A DNA stretch of 64,000 bases from Spirirestis rafaelensis WJT71-NPBG6 (lineage in GTDB: Bacteria > Cyanobacteriota > Cyanobacteriia > Cyanobacteriales > Nostocaceae): contig JAHHID010000008.1 in the NCBI GenBank assembly GCA_019359015.1, positions 1 to 64,000 of the forward strand, given 5' to 3'. Positions 60,751 to 64,000 of this stretch are shown here, piece after piece. Made by a program: the position numbers and the translations under genes. The notes beneath the pieces are model-generated. The model ran no database searches. It worked only from the letters and a program-made list of their open reading frames with translations, and was not told the origin of the DNA. How positions within the stretch are numbered: the stretch's first letter is position 1; each line of letters opens with the position of its first letter.

Positions 60751-61075
60751 TCATTATTAGTTAATTTCTCCTTTGTCATTTGTAATGTACATAATGACGA
60801 ATAATTAATAATGATTGTTCAGTAACTGTTATGCCAAAGTAATAGCTAAAATACAAGGTGTCTGTGGCGATCGCTTACACCAACCGAAAATCGTTGTTAT
60901 CATCCGCAACATCAACCGACCGCGAGGTCGTTTAGCATTGAAGTTATTTGACTTAGCAGACCAAATTGACTTGTTTGGAACCGATAATAGCGCACAAGCT
61001 AATTTTTGGCGCGATTATCTAAGTCTAAGCGGAACAGTTTGCGCCTATTTTTGGAACAGCCTACAGCTATATCCT
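60751..61075. other. Intergenic region with doubtful ORF
   Basis: AT-rich start, then a + strand frame (TTG 60815 to 61135) with a protein-like stretch (QPKIVVIIRNINRPRGRLAL, KLFDLADQIDLFGTDNSAQA). It has no ATG and no ribosome-binding site, and its end overlaps the DUF2085 gene. It may be a gene remnant; I recognise nothing. The YaaW-like promoter should lie near 60751-60800. Confidence 0.4.
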
Positions 61076-61573
61076 TTAAGACTTACGATGCAATATTGGC
61101 ATAGTAAACAACCCCCACGCCAAACCGGTAATTAACCCAAACGGCGTAACCAGATAATTATTAAAATTCCACCAACCCAAAACCTGCGCTCCTAACTCCC
61201 ACGGATAAGCCATCATTAGTACACTAGCGATCGCCGCACCACTCCAGCCATACTGACTTAACCAGTAAAAACCTTTACCGCCAGTCACCCCATACAGCAT
61301 CCGAGTAATCAGCAAACCCGTTACCGTACCATAACAGCGCATACATACAGCCATAATAAACGGTGGTGCCAAATCTAACCCCATATTTGGTTGCGGACAC
61401 ACATGATTTCCCATGAAATAAATGATGTCCGCAATACCCCGAAGCAACCACACGCCAGACGCAGCAAGAAAAGGAGCCGCCAGCGGTCCCACAACCATCC
61501 CCGCAAGCAGAAAGTCAGCAATAAAGCTGACCCAACGAACTTGTAACCCTCTTTTAAAAGCTACCCCTTCCAT
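61076..61573 (-). CDS. DUF2085 membrane protein
   Basis: Protein of about 165 aa with four membrane helices. The conserved DUF2085 cysteine motifs appear as NHVCPQPNMG and FIMAVCMRCYGTVTGLL. Helices: FIADFLLAGMVVGPLAAPFL; GAAIASVLMMAYPWELG; FGLITGLAWGLFTM. The frame is open to 61621, but the first 16 codons come from a repeat (CGCGTCTTTCGCGTCTAG region), so ATG 61573 (preceded by AAAAGGG) is preferred. Function unknown. Leftward, 68 bp after agrE. Confidence 0.8.
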   Translation of the reverse strand: MEGVAFKRGLQVRWVSFIADFLLAGMVVGPLAAPFLAASGVWLLRGIADIIYFMGNHVCPQPNMGLDLAPPFIMAVCMRCYGTVTGLLITRMLYGVTGGKGFYWLSQYGWSGAAIASVLMMAYPWELGAQVLGWWNFNNYLVTPFGLITGLAWGLFTMPILHRKS

Positions 61574-61641
61574 CCCTTTTTTCCCTTCGCGTCTTTCGCG
61601 TCTAGCCTTCGGCAACGCCAAGGGCGAACGCCGTTCGTTTT

Positions 61642-63753
61642 CTAACCTATCACAGCCCGATAAGGACTAGTTAACTTATCCAACTGCTGTATCAACAGAC
61701 TCAAGAACAACCCGACATCTGTGACGACACCAACCGATTCAATCGAACCTCTATCACTTAACTTCGTCACCACAGCTGGATTAATATCCACACAAACCAT
61801 CTTCACCCCAGCCGGAGTCATATTCCCCACGCCAATAGAGTGCAGCATTGATGATAGCATCAAAATCATATCTGCACCTTTAAGCAGTTTGGCATATTCC
61901 TCCTGAGCTTTAATCAAATCCATCTGCGTATCCGGTAAAGGACCATCATCGCGAATCGAACCGGCGAGGCTGAAAGGTACACCAGCGCGGACACACTCGT
62001 ACATTACACCACTCTTAAATTCTCCAGCTTCCACAGCTGCGGCAATGCTACCATGACGGCGGACAGTATTAATTACCTTCAAATGGTGGCGATGTCCGCC
62101 CCGCACAGCGACACCCCGCTTCATATCCACACCGAGGGAAGTCCCCATCATATTTTGCTCCATATCGTGGACTGCGATCGCATTTCCACCCAACAGAGCT
62201 TGTACATATCCTTCTCTAATTAGCCGCGCCAAATGTTCGCCCCCACCAGTGTGAATCACCACAGGTCCCGCTGTGACAACTACTTTACCGCCAGCATCGC
62301 GAATTTTACGTAATTCCCACGCCACCTGCTCAACGACTATTTCCACGCGCCGTTCGCTGGAAACACCCGCCGACATAAAGCTGAATTCTTGAGTGTTGCG
62401 TTGTTCCCGCGATTCTGTTTTGCGGATGGTGCGGATACCTTGCACATCGACAACTACATGTTCGCCTATTTCTAAATCGCGTAAAAGTTTACATTGCGCT
62501 AGCCAGCCATTGGGAGTTTGGATAACAGCGATCGCGCCATCCATCCGTTGCGAAAGCACCTTCACCCATTGACCATTAATTCGCACTTCGGTAGGATAAA
62601 TCGTACTCACATAAAAATCATCTGGTGCAACTCCTGCTTGCAATACAGGCTCAAGTTTGGCGTCGCGCTCATCTTGGGGCAAATCGACCGCACCCAAATC
62701 AATTAGGAGAGATACAATTTCTTCCATCACCTCGTGCGAAGGTGCTGATACCTTCACCTCAGCCGCTGAAGTACTTTGTCGCTGTTCTCCCAAGTTGAAA
62801 TTTAGCACTTGGAAACTACCGCCACTATCGACAATCATATCTAGAGCGCGGTTAATCAAACCAGAATCAAGCAAGTGTCCTTCAATGCGAATAATGCGAC
62901 TTTCTACCGAAACATTAGCGTGAACTTCTGCGCGTACTGGTTCCGTCACCCGCAACGTTAAACATTTAGCGGCGCCACCAGCTTTGAGAAATTCTGTTAA
63001 CGCCGTTTCTATCACTTGGAAACCCGCATCAGCAAGGCGTGTTTTCAGCGCATCACTCGCCTTGTTCATAATAACGATATGGTCTACATTCACCGTATTA
63101 CAGGCGAAGTTTACCGCGTCCGCTTCTTCAATCGCAATCCGCTTTTCTGGTGCGACACGCATTTCAATCATGCGGTTGGAGTAAGAATCAAAAGCACCTG
63201 GATAATACAGCAAATAACCATTTGCCAGGGGACAGAAGCAAGTATCCAGATGATAAAAGCGCTCGTCTATCAAACGTAAAGACACTACCTCGATATCCAG
63301 CCACTTAGCTAAATAGGGGTGAGAATCTAATTCTGAACGAAAACCGTATCCCGCCCATAACCAGCGTCCTTCTCGGTCTAGAAGTGCGTCTCCTGCGCCT
63401 TCAAAGGGCAAATCTTTCGGTAGCACATTGACTTTATAGCCGTTTTCTTCAAACCATTGCTTGAAGTAAGGCTCTTCTCCCTGACGCTCTTTGTGTAAAA
63501 AACGACTAAGAACCACGCTCTCTCCCAACACCAAGCCAGCGTTGGCGGTAAATACCATATCCGGTACACCTTTTTGAGGTGTAACCAAGTCTACAATAGC
63601 GTGTTCTTTAAGGACGAGATGAAGTTTTTGCCACTGTTCCACAGCGCGATCGCGCGATGACTTGTGAATATTCCCTTCCATCCAGGGGTTAATCACATAG
63701 TCCACATCATAGTGGTCAGGGGCGCACATTAAAAAGCGAATCCGGGAATTCAT
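61642..63753 (-). CDS. agrE: Bifunctional arginine dihydrolase / ornithine cyclodeaminase-like AgrE (ArgZ)
   Basis: Removes the guanidine group of arginine to give ornithine, CO2 and ammonia, then converts ornithine to proline; important for cyanophycin nitrogen in heterocystous cyanobacteria. Protein of 703 aa. Residues 1-280 are a pentein (amidinotransferase-fold) domain with His168 (ERFYHLDTCF) and nucleophile Cys264 (GGAAKCLTLRV), at the positions known in AgrE/ArgZ. About 285-700 are the LOR/SDH-type region with a nucleotide-binding part (VVTAGPVVIHTGGGEHLARL; ADMILMLSSMLHSIGVGNMT). ATG 63753 is the start that gives these numbers; the frame is open to 63861. No signal peptide. Confidence 0.96.
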   Translation of the reverse strand: MNSRIRFLMCAPDHYDVDYVINPWMEGNIHKSSRDRAVEQWQKLHLVLKEHAIVDLVTPQKGVPDMVFTANAGLVLGESVVLSRFLHKERQGEEPYFKQWFEENGYKVNVLPKDLPFEGAGDALLDREGRWLWAGYGFRSELDSHPYLAKWLDIEVVSLRLIDERFYHLDTCFCPLANGYLLYYPGAFDSYSNRMIEMRVAPEKRIAIEEADAVNFACNTVNVDHIVIMNKASDALKTRLADAGFQVIETALTEFLKAGGAAKCLTLRVTEPVRAEVHANVSVESRIIRIEGHLLDSGLINRALDMIVDSGGSFQVLNFNLGEQRQSTSAAEVKVSAPSHEVMEEIVSLLIDLGAVDLPQDERDAKLEPVLQAGVAPDDFYVSTIYPTEVRINGQWVKVLSQRMDGAIAVIQTPNGWLAQCKLLRDLEIGEHVVVDVQGIRTIRKTESREQRNTQEFSFMSAGVSSERRVEIVVEQVAWELRKIRDAGGKVVVTAGPVVIHTGGGEHLARLIREGYVQALLGGNAIAVHDMEQNMMGTSLGVDMKRGVAVRGGHRHHLKVINTVRRHGSIAAAVEAGEFKSGVMYECVRAGVPFSLAGSIRDDGPLPDTQMDLIKAQEEYAKLLKGADMILMLSSMLHSIGVGNMTPAGVKMVCVDINPAVVTKLSDRGSIESVGVVTDVGLFLSLLIQQLDKLTSPYRAVIG

Positions 63754-63899
63754 AGGAAATATCACAAGCGTTATGAATGCTACAAGCTTAGTACAGACTT
63801 TTGTCGATCCAATTCTGTCAAATTTACTACTAAACTTCTTTCTTCTAGTAGTTGAAGGCAATATTAAGGCTGAGTTTCTATTTTATAGTTCAAAGGGTT

Positions 63900-64000
63900 T
63901 CAAAGCCAGGATTCAACCGATAATGCTCTGGCTTGTTGAATCCGCTCAAAGTCGGTGTCTGCCGAGACAATGGTCAGATTGTGTTGCAAAGCAATGGCAG
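63900..64000 (-). CDS. PIN-domain toxin, C-terminal part (runs off the window)
   Basis: The last 33 codons of a leftward gene: IALQHNLTIVSADTDFERIQ, then QARALSVESWL and a stop. The Ser-Ala-Asp-x-Asp-Phe ending is the last acidic motif of VapC-type PIN RNases. The beginning, and any antitoxin, lie outside the window. Confidence 0.75.
   Translation of the reverse strand, partial: AIALQHNLTIVSADTDFERIQQARALSVESWL

Noticed and set aside
60815-61135. ORF of 106 codons with a partly protein-like sequence
   Set aside because: TTG start without ribosome-binding site, overlaps the DUF2085 gene end, nothing recognised; described as a possible remnant only.

Overview
The window is chromosomal DNA of a filamentous, Nostoc/Calothrix-type cyanobacterium. 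The evidence is direct: dense GCGATCGC (HIP1) sites, a photosystem I psaM gene, a Ycf51 protein, a bifunctional arginine-to-proline enzyme of the AgrE/ArgZ type, a valyl-tRNA synthetase carrying the cyanobacterial CAAD membrane domain, a bilin-type GAF sensor kinase and many short dispersed Nostocales-type repeats. The genus cannot be fixed from the sequence.

Layout. 0.1-2.3 kb: a truncated glutathione S-transferase, a small unknown protein and a TPR protein. 2.4-14.4 kb: a metal and cofactor island. It holds divergent znuA / znuC-znuB around a perfect Zur palindrome, then a corrinoid-type ABC transporter (BtuF/BtuC) behind a cobalamin riboswitch. Next comes a leftward row of low-zinc genes: a COG0523 GTPase, an FAD oxidoreductase, a short COG0523-like NTPase, a metallophosphoesterase, a degenerate metallophosphoesterase and hemB. 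Near-consensus Zur boxes occur in four of the gaps. 14.6-20 kb: a small membrane protein, psaM, a ribulokinase-like kinase, a stand-alone PheRS-like protein, rppA and hisG. 20.3-26.3 kb: a three-gene signalling operon made of a probable DXCF cyanobacteriochrome histidine kinase, an Rcp1-like regulator and a hybrid kinase. 26.5-32.6 kb: an acetyltransferase, an ABC exporter, a sucraseferredoxin-like protein and a Mut7-C protein.

32.6-37 kb is a decaying accessory patch: a ROK kinase with its middle deleted, a broken NACHT-HEAT-caspase gene with seven almost identical 93-bp repeats, a Uma2 remnant, and an antitoxin whose PIN toxin partner has a nonsense codon. 37-41.4 kb has a HAD phosphatase, nagB, a low-complexity Gly/Thr surface protein and small unknowns. 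41.7-49 kb has valS-CAAD, a YgiB/YgiC-like pair, a GlcNAc kinase-like protein and an acyltransferase. 49.5-55 kb is an arsenic operon (arsR-pstS-acr3-gap-arsJ-arsH-arsC) in which arsJ has lost its middle. 55-64 kb has an aminotransferase/Fe-dehydrogenase pair, ycf51, an O-antigen-ligase-like protein, YaaW- and DUF2085-type proteins, agrE and the edge of a PIN toxin.

The most interesting system is the Zur island. Zinc uptake, two COG0523 GTPases, an oxidoreductase, a HemB without zinc cysteines and an active-like/pseudoenzyme pair of metallophosphoesterases look like one zinc-starvation response. Gene decay recurs across the window (GST, a btu-leader gene, ROK, NACHT, PIN, Uma2, arsJ) next to several nested miniature elements, which suggests a genome with active repeat turnover.
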